DNA of 64,000 bases from Coenobita brevimanus (taxonomy: Eukaryota > Arthropoda > Malacostraca > Decapoda > Coenobitidae), in assembly GCA_032717465.1 (NCBI GenBank), contig CM064715.1:33944701-34008700 (forward strand), written 5' to 3'. The notes under the pieces are model-generated. The model had not been told where the DNA came from. It did not search any database and saw only the letters and a list, made by a program, of their open reading frames with translations. The position numbers and the translations under genes were made by a program. This document shows positions 9,517 to 18,392 of the stretch, in pieces (the stretch's first letter is position 1; each line of letters opens with the position of its first letter).

Positions 9517-10641
9517 TTACATTTGATCGTTTTTTGCCATGACTTGGTCTTCCCCCGATTTGAACATAGACACAATTTTTTCTACTGTTTTGCAGTTACT
9601 GTTCCAGTGCCCTTGGCATCTATGATGCCTGCAGTAGGGACCAAATCCTTGTCTCTTTTGTCTATCCTCTTTTGTTTTGATAAAGCATTCATTCCTTGTG
9701 TGTCCTGGTTTTGGACAATAATGACACAGAATGGACCTATCTCTTGACTGTGATCTACGAGGTGACTTCCCATATGTAGTGTTGCCTGTGGCACGAGATC
9801 TGCTCGGGCTGCGAGGAAACTTATGAAACTGCCTGTAGCCTGGTGTTTGTGATCGAACCCTCGACACGTTTAGTTGTTTGCTCTGCCTGCTTTCGGGTAG
9901 CGATCGATTTTGTTCTCTGTTTGGGGTAGTTGTAGCTGTTTTCACAGCTGATACTGTCTCAGACGCTCTCATTCTACTAGAATTTGATTGAGTTTCAACA
10001 ATCCCTGCTTTATTACACTGCATCTCTACCTCGTTCATTAAGTCTAGTAAGCACATGCCTGGGGTGTACGCGATCGTCTTGGCGATCTTAAGGGTCCTAT
10101 CAGGTAATTTACACAAGGCAACTACATAACCAATGATGTCCACGATGAGGTCTGGGGACATCTTTCCATCATCTGTTATCCAGTTTGAGCTTTCCAAAGC
10201 AGCTAATAATGTTCTTTTGATTGTGAAGACATCAGCAGTTATTTCACTGTGCACATGGTTTGTAGTGTGCTCCCTTACAAGATCTACGATCTTATGTAAT
10301 TCTGGAATTATACTTGGCAAGAAGTTCATACCTCCAGAAAATTTCTTCAAAAATTCAGTTTTAAATTCATCATATGTCTTAGCCTTGAGGAGCTTATCTG
10401 ACCTTAGTAAATTGCTTGCTGGACATCTTTCCTGGCTTATGCAAGATGAAAAAATGGCAATTTTCTCTTGTTCATTAAGTATGTGTCTTTTGATAAAGAT
10501 TTGTTCGCACTGACTGACCAATGAAATGACGTCAATATGATCTTTTTCTGTGCCAGAGAATTTTGGGACAGTTTTATCCTCATGATAAACGTATACATGA
10601 GGTGGGGATGTTTGATCCGCGGTATTGGTTGCGTTATTCAT
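9517..10641 (-). CDS. gag of the second Gypsy element
   Basis: The frame is intact, about 374 residues from the ATG at 10641 (MNNATNTADQ); the frame also extends 6 nt upstream to a GTG. The N-terminal half contains capsid-like sequence (VPKFSGTEKDHIDVISLVSQCE). A basic Ser/Arg-rich segment (PRSPSRSRATG) precedes a CCHC zinc knuckle CHYCPKPGHTRNEC and a second, variant knuckle CRHHRCQGHWNSNC. Gag would package element RNA in cytoplasmic particles. The start lies 9 nt after the stop of an upstream small frame, and the protease frame starts 32 nt after the gag stop in another frame. Confidence 0.85.
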   Translation of the reverse strand: MNNATNTADQTSPPHVYVYHEDKTVPKFSGTEKDHIDVISLVSQCEQIFIKRHILNEQEKIAIFSSCISQERCPASNLLRSDKLLKAKTYDEFKTEFLKKFSGGMNFLPSIIPELHKIVDLVREHTTNHVHSEITADVFTIKRTLLAALESSNWITDDGKMSPDLIVDIIGYVVALCKLPDRTLKIAKTIAYTPGMCLLDLMNEVEMQCNKAGIVETQSNSSRMRASETVSAVKTATTTPNREQNRSLPESRQSKQLNVSRVRSQTPGYRQFHKFPRSPSRSRATGNTTYGKSPRRSQSRDRSILCHYCPKPGHTRNECFIKTKEDRQKRQGFGPYCRHHRCQGHWNSNCKTVEKIVSMFKSGEDQVMAKNDQM

Positions 10642-10650
10642 TTTCACTGT

Positions 10651-10968
10651 TTACTCTGTTAATTTAACTTGGACTTGTTTATCGTTGTTTGAGGGAATAG
10701 TGGAATAGGTTCGGCCTGAAAAGTGAACCCTGTTAAGTATATTTTCATAGGTATGCAAGTCTGAGACAAAGTCTTCACTTGCTACATCAGAGGGGGTTTC
10801 CCACTCATCATCTAGAACTTACGTATTTGTTTCTTGATCTTTAGTTTGTGTTGAGTTTTGTACAATGAGTGTGTTGCCTTGGTGCTCTCCTAATTGTGGA
10901 TCCGCTGTGGGCGCTAATTGTTTATCATCTGGTATTAACACGGGTGGTGGCGAAAATGTCCCTGTCAT
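10651..10968 (-). pseudogene. Small pre-gag frame with one internal stop
   Basis: An ATG at 10968 opens a 106-codon frame that ends in TAA at 10651-10653. It is interrupted once, by TAA at 10819-10821 (codon 50). It starts MTGTFSPPPVLIPDDKQLAP and, after the stop, continues VLDDEWETPSDVASEDF and ends VQVKLTE. It is acidic and proline-rich with no recognised domain. It ends 9 nt before the gag ATG, so it could be an upstream ORF or the original N-terminal part of Gag. Function is not recognised. Confidence 0.45.
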
Positions 10969-11830
10969 TAAGGTGTGGTGTTATGAAATACACCTTTTGT
11001 TTATCTCCCAACTAAATAGATGAGTAAATGAGTTGTAATAAATGACAGATAGTGAGTGTATAAGTGTATATATAGAAATAAGTACAGGAGTTGAATATAC
11101 CTAATTTTAGCACTGAGAAGAAATGAGTAAGTATAATTACACCCACTTGATACAGATCGGAGAGGCATGTCGATGCAACTGTCGATCTCGGAAGAAAAAT
11201 GCAGGGTTGAATGAAGATCTCTCGATAATTCTAGGGCTGTGTTGATGGACGATATTACTCAGGAAATTCCATGGCCTGGTGCTTGTAGTGGTTAACAGCT
11301 GTAGTCACAGGCGAACCTCATCATAGAACGTTGAATTTCCAACTCAATACTGTGGAAATAGGAGTTATGTGAATAATGAGTAATGAGTAGTGAGTAGGAG
11401 CTATGTGAATAATGAGTAATGAGTAGTGGATGAGAAGTGCCTGGTATCAGTCACACGTTGATTGGCGTGGCATTGTGTCAGCAAACTTGTGTGGTGATGT
11501 CGTCTCAGCAGATACACATGGTGACGTCGGCTTCCCATACTGGTAGCTGTGGTGAGTAACTGAGTAGTGATGAGCAACCTGAGTGAGGAAAGGTGAGTAA
11601 GATGCGTTATAAATGTGGCTCTGATGTTTTGCTGTGTGTCTTGACCTCTGAGTCCGTGATGGAAGTAAGCAGGAGAGAGTGTTGGGGTTTTGTGTGCTTG
11701 TTGCTCTGGTCTTTCTCTTTCTTTACTTGCTTTGTTTTTTATTCTTCTTGCTGCTGCTTGAAATTGCCTGAAGATTATAGAGTTGTTTTGTAGCCTTGTT
11801 ATTTGTAATTCGTCGTTGCAACTGTATGCT
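10969..11830 (-). other. Leader of the second Gypsy element, no gene seen
   Basis: Untranslated leader between the primer-binding region and the pre-gag frame. A roughly 31 bp block (gctatgtgaataatgagtaa...) is tandemly duplicated around 11366-11428. I see no other structure. Confidence 0.5.
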
Positions 11831-11969
11831 CATAGGCTCGTAGGCTCGTAGGCTTGTAGACTCGTAGACTCGTAGGCTCGTAGACTCGTAGGCTCGTAGG
11901 CTTGTAGACTTGTAGACTCGTCGGCTCGTAGACTCGTAGACTCGTAGGCTCGTAGACTTATAGGCTCGT
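11831..11969. repeat. 8-bp tandem repeat AGRCTCGT, about 17 units
   Basis: Units alternate between AGGCTCGT and AGACTCGT with occasional AGGCTTGT, AGACTTGT and CGGCTCGT variants, all at 8-bp spacing. The array ends next to the primer-binding region of the 5' LTR, and its last unit (GGCTCGT) runs into TGGCCGCCACCAA. Confidence 0.9.
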
Positions 11970-11982
11970 TGGCCGCCACCAA
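11967..11982 (-). promoter_or_regulatory. Presumed primer-binding site of the second Gypsy element
   Basis: On the minus strand the first bases after the 5' LTR end (GTTACA) are TTGGTGGCGGCCAACG. Position directly after the LTR and a TGG start fit a tRNA primer-binding site; I cannot name the tRNA. Confidence 0.5.
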
Positions 11983-12537
11983 TGTAACTCTCACTTCTTG
12001 TAATAGGTGAGTCTTGAGTTTTTATTGTTGATAATTGAAGAGCACGAGGAGTTAAAGATGAATATAGGGAGTTGATCTTGATTTATTATCTTCAGAGAAA
12101 GTCTTAAGTTGAGCAGCGTATAATACAGAGACAATATACTTAGTAAGTCTAGTTGGACCCCACTTCTTGTTCACTCACTCCACTACCTGTCGGTTCTATG
12201 GCTAACCTCCTTGTGAGCTCTGCTTCCTAAATTCTGGTGTAGCAGGGGTCGTGTCACGTGTGTTACACTGTTGTTGAAATGTTCTAGAAGCCTGTATGTG
12301 AGTATGTGTGTATGTGTGTGTGTATGGTCACTAGGCATTGTTCGTGTGCCTATCTTGCTGACAAACTACCTATCTCATCCCCTGACTTGCTGCTTCCGGT
12401 GTATTGTCAACATTCCTTCACTTAGACTTGCAAGATCATATCCCGTTCCCAGGCTTGCCTGGTGCTCTGTCTATCTATCTATTTATCTATCTCATGTTTT
12501 CTATAATGAATTGTATTTATAATATGGAGTCCTGATA
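11983..12537 (-). repeat. 5' LTR of the second Gypsy element
   Basis: It is a near copy of 5989-6548. On the plus strand it starts TGTAACTCTCACTTC and ends GAGTCCTGATA, so the terminal CA has become TA. Its outer side joins the gag start of the outer element. Confidence 0.9.
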
Positions 12538-12775
12538 AGGTCCTGGGAATTCGTATGGATCTGTGCCAGACAGTTGGTGGCAGATTGTTAGTTAAGGGGA
12601 AGGCATTACTTGAGTCACTCAGAACATCAAGAGCTTGAGCAACTAAGGCTAACTCCTGCCTCTGCAACCTTCTAGCCTTATCCTTCATTGATCGTGAGTT
12701 AATAAAGTCAACTGCATCTTGCTGGCTCACGATATGTAAGGGTGCCACAGTAACTTCACCAGCTTTAACATTCAT
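12538..12775 (-). pseudogene. gag N terminus of the outer element
   Basis: An ATG at 12775 (MNVKAGEVTVAPLHIVSQQD) opens a frame of about 78 residues that reads through QDAVDFINSRSMKDKARRL and ends at ...HRSIRIPRT, where the LTR of the inserted Gypsy element begins. The downstream half of this gag resumes at 5988 with LPDLELVSALVHSS. Confidence 0.7.
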
Positions 12776-13147
12776 AATGGCACACTACAATGACAATAAT
12801 AATCCAAATATCAGGTGATTATCCTGACGAGGTAAAGCCAATTTATATGTTACGAGATGGGAGTACGCAACACAAGATAACAATCTGACTGAGTAAAAAC
12901 TGAGAAAAGACAAAGTGAAAAGGGAAATAAACAAATAGTTAAGTGATGAAAAAGAACTAACTCCAATCTCGCAACGCAGGTCCGAAAGTAAATAAAATTA
13001 CCTGGCGTTAGCAAGGGCAAAATAAACACAATGAAAAATATACCTATTATAATACAAGCTAATAATATTTACAATAAGATAATGAAAAACACAAAAGAAG
13101 TGAAAAAAAAAAACTAAACAAAAGAAATGAAAAAAAAAAAATCAACT
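12776..13147 (-). other. Leader of the outer element
   Basis: A-rich on the plus strand with two runs of A around 13107-13141, no coding frame and no recognised primer-binding match. It links the 5' LTR end at 13148 to the gag ATG at 12775. Confidence 0.5.
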
Positions 13148-14468
13148 TGATAATACCCTGAATAATCACACTAAAATCTGGGAACAAATTAGCCTAACGA
13201 AAGAAATAAAATCAAACAAAAAGATAACTAAACTGCACTCAATTGCCACAAATGATAATAATGATAATACAGTAATAATAATAATAATCAATCAATCAAT
13301 CAATCAATCATTTCCTGTGGCACCCAACGGAATGCATAGGGCCTCGATAAACCCTCTCCAGCAATATATGTCTCTTGTCATCTCCTTCAGGTCCCACCAA
13401 CACTCCTCTCCTGCTTCTTTTTTCATAGTCCTCAACCAGGTTTCCCTCGGCCTACTTCTACCTCTTCTTCCTCTAGCGGTCCACTCTGGCACATCCTGTA
13501 CTAAACTACCTTCTTTTCTGTATATGTGCCCCAGCCACTTCCAGCGAGACAGTCTCACATATTCATTAACTGATTTCACTCTCGCAATATCCCTTACTCT
13601 TGTTTTTGTAACTCTGTCTTGCCACTTTACCCCAAGAATCCTTCTCAGTATTTTATTCTGAAATCCTAATACTTTCTGATCTGTTACAATTGTACTGTAC
13701 CATGACTCATGCCCATAAATTAAAATTGGTCTAACCATGGACTTGTAAATTTTCACTTTAGTATGTGCCGAAAGAATATTGTTATTCCAAACAGATTTCA
13801 ACATTCCAACAGCTCGCCAAGCCTGTCTAATCCTCTCCTCAATTTCATCGTTTAATGATCCATTAGATGATACAATCGTTCCCAGATATTTAAAGTTTTT
13901 TACATTCTTCACCACTTTATTCCCAATTACACAATCGATTTGGTTCTCCACGTTCATATTAATAATTTCAGTCTTTCCACAATTTATTACCAATCCCACT
14001 TTTTCTCCTTCCTCCACCAGACAATCAAGCACCCTCTGCATCTCGTAAATACTTTCGTAAATCAGTACAATATAATTAGCATAGTACAAATCCATCAGCT
14101 TCTTATTTCCTTTCCAGTTAATTCCTTCACCATAATAATAATACTTGCGAAAAGGATGCTGATACGAAGTGAAAAAGATGTACAGAAAATATATACGGCA
14201 CACAAAACTGCCTCTCCTCCCTCTCTCTCCAGTCAAACACACCCTCTCTCGACTCCAACCCCCAAATAACTGTCTCTCCATCCAAAATTCTCCCCTTATC
14301 TAACTTCGGGTTGCATGCACGTGTGAACAGGCATCCGGAGCAGACGGGAACTATACACAAAGGAGTTAACAACCCCATTCCTCTCCCCCCCCCATACTCC
14401 AAGTATTATAAAAACTGCTGGCGAATTCCAATCTCTATGTCGCGCCAGGCCAAGTTCCACCAAAGACA
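13148..14468 (-). repeat. 5' LTR of the outer element, split by a LINE
   Basis: The segments 13148-13285 and 14132-14468 together reproduce the LTR at 772-1260. The inserted LINE occupies the AAT microsatellite. A TA-rich promoter-like stretch corresponds to that in the other LTR. Outer flank begins aattaatttt. Confidence 0.75.
13286..14131 (-). pseudogene. 5'-truncated non-LTR retrotransposon RT in the LTR
   Basis: About 846 bp, of the same family as 1-762. It starts within the RT palm. The catalytic block reads LYYANYIVLI, so the FADD acidic residues are lost. The thumb and C-terminal blocks (FKYLGTIVSSNGSL, ILIYGHESWYST, RWKWLGHIYRK, GRRGRSRPRETW) are open to a stop at 13304 next to an (ATCA)n tail. 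The upstream part of the open frame (14132-14281) is LTR sequence read by chance. Insertion in the (AAT)n of the LTR is shown by the empty copy at 893-929. Confidence 0.85.
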
Positions 14469-14627
14469 CTATTAAAATTAATTTTAGTCTCACCCGCGTC
14501 GAGAGAGAGCAAACATAATTAAGATTTCATGAATGCGGAAGCAGAATTAAGTACACACACACACCCTGGTAACACGCACACACTATACATAATATACAGA
14601 AAAATATATACATATACCCACACACGT

Positions 14628-14703
<76 letters not shown>
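14469..14703. repeat. Unassigned flank and (TA)n tract
   Basis: 14469-14631 holds no recognised feature. 14632-14703 is an uninterrupted (TA)n of about 72 bp that forms the 3' tail of RTE-like copy 1. Confidence 0.8.
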
Positions 14704-14705
<2 letters not shown>

Positions 14706-14712
14706 AGACGCC

Positions 14713-16617
14713 TCAATCCCGTTTGGGGTGGCCACAAACAAATTGCCTCCAAGTCGCCCTGTCCCCCGCCATTTCACTGCCCTGCTCCCAACTCACACCC
14801 CCCTCTCTCATATACGTCTCCACCCCATCCCTCCATCTCATCCTCGGCCTCCCCCACCCTCTCTCCCCCTCCACCTCACTCATATACATTCTCTTCGTCA
14901 GTCTTTCACCCTCCATCCTCTCCACATGGCCAAACCACCTCAGTGTATTCCTCATAACGCTTCCTATCACATCCACATCCACACCACAACGTTCCTTTAT
15001 ATCCTCATTCATCAGCCTGTCCCTCCACGTGACTCCACAGGCTCCTCTTAAATAACTCATTTCCACTGCTCTCACTCTTGACTTGTGTCCTTCCAACAAT
15101 GTCCAAGCTTCACTTCCGTACGTTAGAGTTGGTATCACAATACTGTCATGTAGTAACTTTTTCACTTCCATGCTCACTTCCCTGTTTCTTATCACTGCTT
15201 TCAAGGAACCAGCAACCTTTCTTCCCTGCTGTACCCTTTCAAGCACTTCACCCTCCAAACCTCCATCCTTACTCATCACACTACCCAAATACTTAAACGT
15301 ACTCACATTTTCCAATTCCTCACCATCCAACCTCACTGTACATTCACTAACTTCACCTCTCTCAAAGACCATCACTTTACTCTTCCCTACATTCACCTTT
15401 AGGTTCCGTTTCTTACACACTCTCTCAAACTCATCCACCAAGCCTTGCAGCTGCCCTTCGTCTTCACTCAACAACACAGTATCATCTGCAAACAACAGTA
15501 CAGGGAGTTTCCAAACACTATCCTCTCTCACCAGGGCCACTCCAACATCCACTACCCTAAATTGTACCTCTTTTATTACCCCATCCATGTACAGATTGAA
15601 CAACCATGGAGACATGACACATCCCTGTTTCAAACCAACTTTCAAAGAGAAAAATTCACTTAGTTCACCATCCACACGCACTGCAGCCTTCGCACCATCG
15701 TACATACTCTTCACAGCATTCAACAACTTCCCATCTACTCCATATATTCTTAACACTTTCCACAATCCTTGTCTATCCACCCTGTCATATGCTTTCTCCA
15801 AATCCATGAAAGCCGCATACAACTTCTTTCCCTTCTCTAGAAACTTTTCCACTAAAGATCTAAGAATGAATATCTGATCTACACAACCTCTTCCCTTCCT
15901 AAAGCCTCCCTGTTCTTCTCCAACTAATTTCTCTGTTCTTTCTCTAACTCTGTCTATAAGTATCCTACCATACACTTTTCCTATTATACTAAGAAGACAA
16001 ATGCCCCTATGATTACCACACACTTCTTTTTCCCCTTTTCCTTTGTACAAGGGAATAATTATACCTGACTTCCAATCCTCCGGGACTCTACCTTCCTCCC
16101 AGGCCAATCTGCACATCTTCCACATCCATTCTACTACTATCTCTCCCCCATGCTTCAGCATTTCACTACACACTCCATCAATTCCTGGGGCTTTCCCCGA
16201 TTTAACTTTCTTCATTGCTTCCACAACTTCTATCCTACTGATTTCTTCCTGTCTTCTCACCTCCCTCCTTCTCCCAGCCATTCCCCAGCCACTTATACTC
16301 GCATTACTACCATCCTCTACGTTCAACAATTCCTTAAAGTGTTCTCTCCATCTGCTCACTTTTTCTCCCTTCTCCACTAGTAATCTACCATATTTATCTT
16401 TCACGCCCCTGCTAACTTCACTTCCACCCTGTCTTACTCTTTTCACTTCTCTCCAGAACATTTTCTTACAGTCCCTCCACTTTACACTCAAATTCCTTCC
16501 AAATTCCTCATCCACTCTCTTCTTACTCTCTCTTACCAATCTTTTCACCTCTCTCCTCCTTTCCACACATAACTCTCTCTTCCGCCTCTCAACTTCTTCC
16601 ACGCCCCTATTTCTCAT
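14713..16617 (-). CDS. RT part of RTE-like copy 1
   Basis: An open frame of 634 residues. Motifs in order: KAPGIDGVCSEMLKHGG, WKSGIIIPLYKGKGEKEVCGN, EEQGGFRKGRGCVDQIF, AAFMDLEKAYDRVDR (first catalytic Asp), GLKQGCVMSPWLFNLYMD, LLFADDTVLL (catalytic pair intact), then [43 protein letters not shown] and GRPRMRWRDG. It is in frame with the endonuclease upstream and separated from it only by a TAA at 16642-16644 and eight codons. The first Met at 16617 is therefore probably not a true start; the natural product is likely one EN-RT protein. Confidence 0.9.
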   Translation of the reverse strand: MRNRGVEEVERRKRELCVERRREVKRLVRESKKRVDEEFGRNLSVKWRDCKKMFWREVKRVRQGGSEVSRGVKDKYGRLLVEKGEKVSRWREHFKELLNVEDGSNASISGWGMAGRRREVRRQEEISRIEVVEAMKKVKSGKAPGIDGVCSEMLKHGGEIVVEWMWKMCRLAWEEGRVPEDWKSGIIIPLYKGKGEKEVCGNHRGICLLSIIGKVYGRILIDRVRERTEKLVGEEQGGFRKGRGCVDQIFILRSLVEKFLEKGKKLYAAFMDLEKAYDRVDRQGLWKVLRIYGVDGKLLNAVKSMYDGAKAAVRVDGELSEFFSLKVGLKQGCVMSPWLFNLYMDGVIKEVQFRVVDVGVALVREDSVWKLPVLLFADDTVLLSEDEGQLQGLVDEFERVCKKRNLKVNVGKSKVMVFERGEVSECTVRLDGEELENVSTFKYLGSVMSKDGGLEGEVLERVQQGRKVAGSLKAVIRNREVSMEVKKLLHDSIVIPTLTYGSEAWTLLEGHKSRVRAVEMSYLRGACGVTWRDRLMNEDIKERCGVDVDVIGSVMRNTLRWFGHVERMEGERLTKRMYMSEVEGERGWGRPRMRWRDGVETYMREGGVSWEQGSEMAGDRATWRQFVCGHPKRD

Positions 16618-16641
16618 CCATTCATTGTATGCTTTCTTCTT

Positions 16642-17787
16642 TTATGCCACAGCCTGTTTCACCTCTTCAGTCCACCATGCTGTTCCTTGCACCCCCCTCC
16701 GTCTTCTCTTCCTTCCACACACCACATCACATGCTGCACATATTTCTTCTGTAAATATCTTACACATACCTTCCACGTCTCCCATCTGCTCCAATTCATA
16801 ATTGCCCAATCGTTCCTCCACTTCTCTCTTATACTCTGCCTTTTTCTCATCCTCTTGTAACCTTTCCACTCTCCTTGCAACTACTCCTTCCTCTCGTCTT
16901 TCCCTTCTTCTATTCCTCCATCTTACTTGCATCCTAATTCTGGCCACAATCAAGTAGTGGTCAGAAAGTCCACTCCCCCAACCTCTATACACTCTTGCAT
17001 CCTTTACACATCTTCGCATCCTTTCATCCACACACACATAATCAATCATTGCCTTCCTTTCATTCAGTTCACCACCCACCCTTCTCATCACTCGCCATGT
17101 ACACCTGTGGATCATTTTATGCCTGAAGAGGGTATTGGCTATCACCAACCCCCTCCCAGCACAAATGTCCACTAACGCACTCCCATTCTCATCTATCTCA
17201 GCAGGCACACCCCACTCACCAACTATTCCATCCACCTTCACATTACCAACTTTACCATTCATATCACCAATCAAAAACACTCTCTCATTCCTTCCAAACT
17301 TTTCCATGCACACTTCCACATTTGTCCAGAACTCTTCTCTCACTCTTCTAGCACGATCTTGCGTTGGCGCATACACACACACAATCGCCCACATTTGTAT
17401 TCCAACTTTCAACTTTACCCACACAATCCTTGACCCAACTGATCCATACTGTCTTATGCTCTTCTTCCATCTTTTACTCACAACTATACACACTCCTTCC
17501 TTTGCCCTCTCATTCTCATCTACTCCTGCACATATACCCCATCCATACTCCCATTCTCTCACACTTTCTCCTCTCCATTTTGTTTCAGTCATTCCACATA
17601 CATCCACTTTCGCATCCTCAAGCACCTGGACAATCTCTCTCTCTTTCATCTCATCATTCGCGCCTCTTACATTCCATGTACTCATTACCAAGTCCTTTGT
17701 CCGATCCTGGGTCGTCATCGTTTGGTCAGTCCTTGTCCGAGGCTTCTTGTTTGTTTTTTTAGTTAGTTGTTTTCCGGGGAGGGGCAC
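16642..17787 (-). CDS. APE-type endonuclease part of RTE-like copy 1
   Basis: A 381-residue frame from MPLPGKQLTKK. Endonuclease motifs are present: MSTWNVRGANDE (Asn), GMTETKWRG (Glu), VCVYAPTQD (Tyr), LIGDMNGKVGN (Asp/Asn) and GSGLSDHYLIVA (Ser-Asp-His). These residues nick genomic DNA for target-primed reverse transcription. The frame ends at TAA 16642, where copy 3 has CAA (34675-34677), and then continues in the same frame into RT. The total from 17787 to 14713 is 1025 codons with only this internal stop. Confidence 0.9.
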   Translation of the reverse strand: MPLPGKQLTKKTNKKPRTRTDQTMTTQDRTKDLVMSTWNVRGANDEMKEREIVQVLEDAKVDVCGMTETKWRGESVREWEYGWGICAGVDENERAKEGVCIVVSKRWKKSIRQYGSVGSRIVWVKLKVGIQMWAIVCVYAPTQDRARRVREEFWTNVEVCMEKFGRNERVFLIGDMNGKVGNVKVDGIVGEWGVPAEIDENGSALVDICAGRGLVIANTLFRHKMIHRCTWRVMRRVGGELNERKAMIDYVCVDERMRRCVKDARVYRGWGSGLSDHYLIVARIRMQVRWRNRRRERREEGVVARRVERLQEDEKKAEYKREVEERLGNYELEQMGDVEGMCKIFTEEICAACDVVCGRKRRRRGVQGTAWWTEEVKQAVA

Positions 17788-17809
17788 TAACCCTCCGCCA
17801 ACCCTTTTA

Positions 17810-17824
17810 GTCGCCTTTTACGAC
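17810..17824 (-). other. Conserved 5' block with GTCG/CGAC stem, copy 1
   Basis: Minus-strand GTCGTAAAAGGCGAC can fold as a 4-bp stem with a 7-nt loop and is followed by TAAAAGGG. It recurs at 30502-30516 and, slightly changed, at 33490-33504. Confidence 0.65.
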
Positions 17825-17828
17825 AAGC

Positions 17829-17832
<4 letters not shown>

Positions 17833-17864
<32 letters not shown>
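17833..17864. repeat. (TA)n
   Basis: Sixteen TA units between the 5' end of RTE-like copy 1 and the 3' end of Penelope-like copy A. Confidence 0.95.
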
Positions 17865-17867
<3 letters not shown>

Positions 17868-17992
17868 GAGACTTCACCGTGAAGATATGTATGCAAAATA
17901 ACCACAGGAGAAATGAAAGGAGCGACAGTGAGTACTTTCGTATATTACATCTTCAGAGTGAGACAGAACCGTAAAGGGTTGAAGTCTTTTAT
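17865..17992 (-). repeat. 3' terminal repeat (pLTR) of Penelope-like copy A
   Basis: The block GCTCC-TTTCATTTCTCC, GTGGTTATTTTGCATACAT and CTTCACGGTGAAG, read on the minus strand, also occurs at the 5' ends of both Penelope copies and the 3' end of copy B. Confidence 0.8.
17930..17956 (-). ncRNA. Hammerhead-like motif in Penelope terminal repeat (candidate)
   Basis: On the coding strand the order is CTGAAGA, ten nucleotides, GAAA, then GTACTC. CTGANGA and GAAA are the two invariant boxes of hammerhead ribozymes, and GTAC is self-complementary, as expected for small variants that cleave as dimers. However, stem II between the boxes pairs poorly and stem I is not convincing. Hammerheads are known in Penelope terminal repeats, which raises the prior. 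Candidate only. Confidence 0.35.
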
Positions 17993-18179
17993 GCACACCC
18001 GCAGCAGGGAGTGGTAATGTACAGAGAGCAAAGGATGACCTGAATTTTTACCTGCGGCTAAACTTATGGACACCTGCAGCAGGGAGTGACACACAACAAA
18101 GGATGACCTGAATCTAAAAATGGGTGATGCACAGAACTACAGGTACCTTCCTTTTTTCTTCCTTAGGCATACACGTGAC

Positions 18180-18300
18180 AAAGAAGGAGGGAGTAGGAGG
18201 GGAGAAAAGGAGAGGGGGAGGGAGGGAGACGGCGGAGGGGAGGAGGGGAAGGGGGTAGGGGAGAGGTGGGAGGGAGGAGGAAGTGGAGGGGATAAATACT
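18180..18300 (+). repeat. Purine-rich tract in Penelope-like copy A 3' region
   Basis: About 120 bp of almost only G and A on the plus strand, with many GGGG/GGAGG runs. The same tract is present in copy B as pyrimidines at 26400-26515, so it belongs to the element. It could form quadruplex or triplex structures. Confidence 0.8.
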
Positions 18301-18392
18301 GCTGCTTAACTTAAGACCTAGAGGATTAATGCTTGGTGTGTCCCACACAGGTGTGACTCCACCACCAGGAGATGACAGGGAGCAATGAGGTG

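Larger units (their letters stand above)
5989..12537 (-). mobile_element. Second Gypsy-type element with two LTRs, internally deleted
   Basis: LTRs of 560 bp (5989-6548) and 555 bp (11983-12537) flank pre-gag, gag, protease, RT and RNase H frames, all on the minus strand. The integrase and most of a presumed env gene are missing: RNase H sequence passes almost directly into a transmembrane tail at 7200-7034. The element sits inside the gag gene of the outer element. A clean target-site duplication cannot be read; the flanks are ...GCAAAAG on the left and AGGTCC... on the right. A related, more divergent solo LTR lies at 30571-31060. Confidence 0.85.
772..14468 (-). mobile_element. Outer Gypsy-type LTR element with gag-PR-IN-RT order, heavily nested
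   Basis: Two copies of one LTR-like sequence (772-1260 and 13148-14468) bracket minus-strand gag, protease, integrase and RT sequences in the same orientation. After subtracting the inserted Gypsy element (5989-12537) and the LINE in the 5' LTR (13286-14131), about 6.3 kb of this element remains. The RT stops abruptly at 1923 and RNase H is absent, so the 3' end has suffered a deletion. Integrase lies upstream of a Gypsy-like RT. That order is characteristic of the Gmr1-type elements described in deuterostomes; assignment here is by domain order and motif only. Confidence 0.75.
14704..17832 (-). mobile_element. RTE-like non-LTR retrotransposon, copy 1
   Basis: About 3.1 kb with one long frame encoding an APE-type endonuclease followed by RT, a short 3' region and a microsatellite tail, and no separate ORF1. 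That architecture fits the RTE clade; clade is inferred. Its 5' region contains the block GTCGTAAAAGGCGAC also found in copies 2 (27454-30570) and 3 (33462-36614). Relative to copy 2 it lacks about 40 bp at the extreme 5' end, replaced by (TA)n at 17833-17864. It is the best preserved element in the window. Confidence 0.9.

Noticed and set aside
5989..12537. Target-site duplication for the second Gypsy element
   Set aside because: The flanks GCAAAAG and AGGTCC do not give a clear 4-6 bp duplication, so none is claimed although LTRs and nesting are clear.
14529..14957. Frames rich in alternating Ile-Tyr across (TA)n tracts (also near 21435, 27226 and 27300)
   Set aside because: These are translations of TA microsatellites joined to antisense LINE sequence, not proteins.
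15083..15877. Plus-strand 264-residue Ser/Pro-rich frame (repeated at 27834-28628)
   Set aside because: It is the antisense of the RTE-like RT. Its repetition reflects the two LINE copies, not gene conservation.
16043..16801. Plus-strand 252-residue frame (repeated at 28794-29552)
   Set aside because: Antisense of the same RT/EN coding region with no independent motif.
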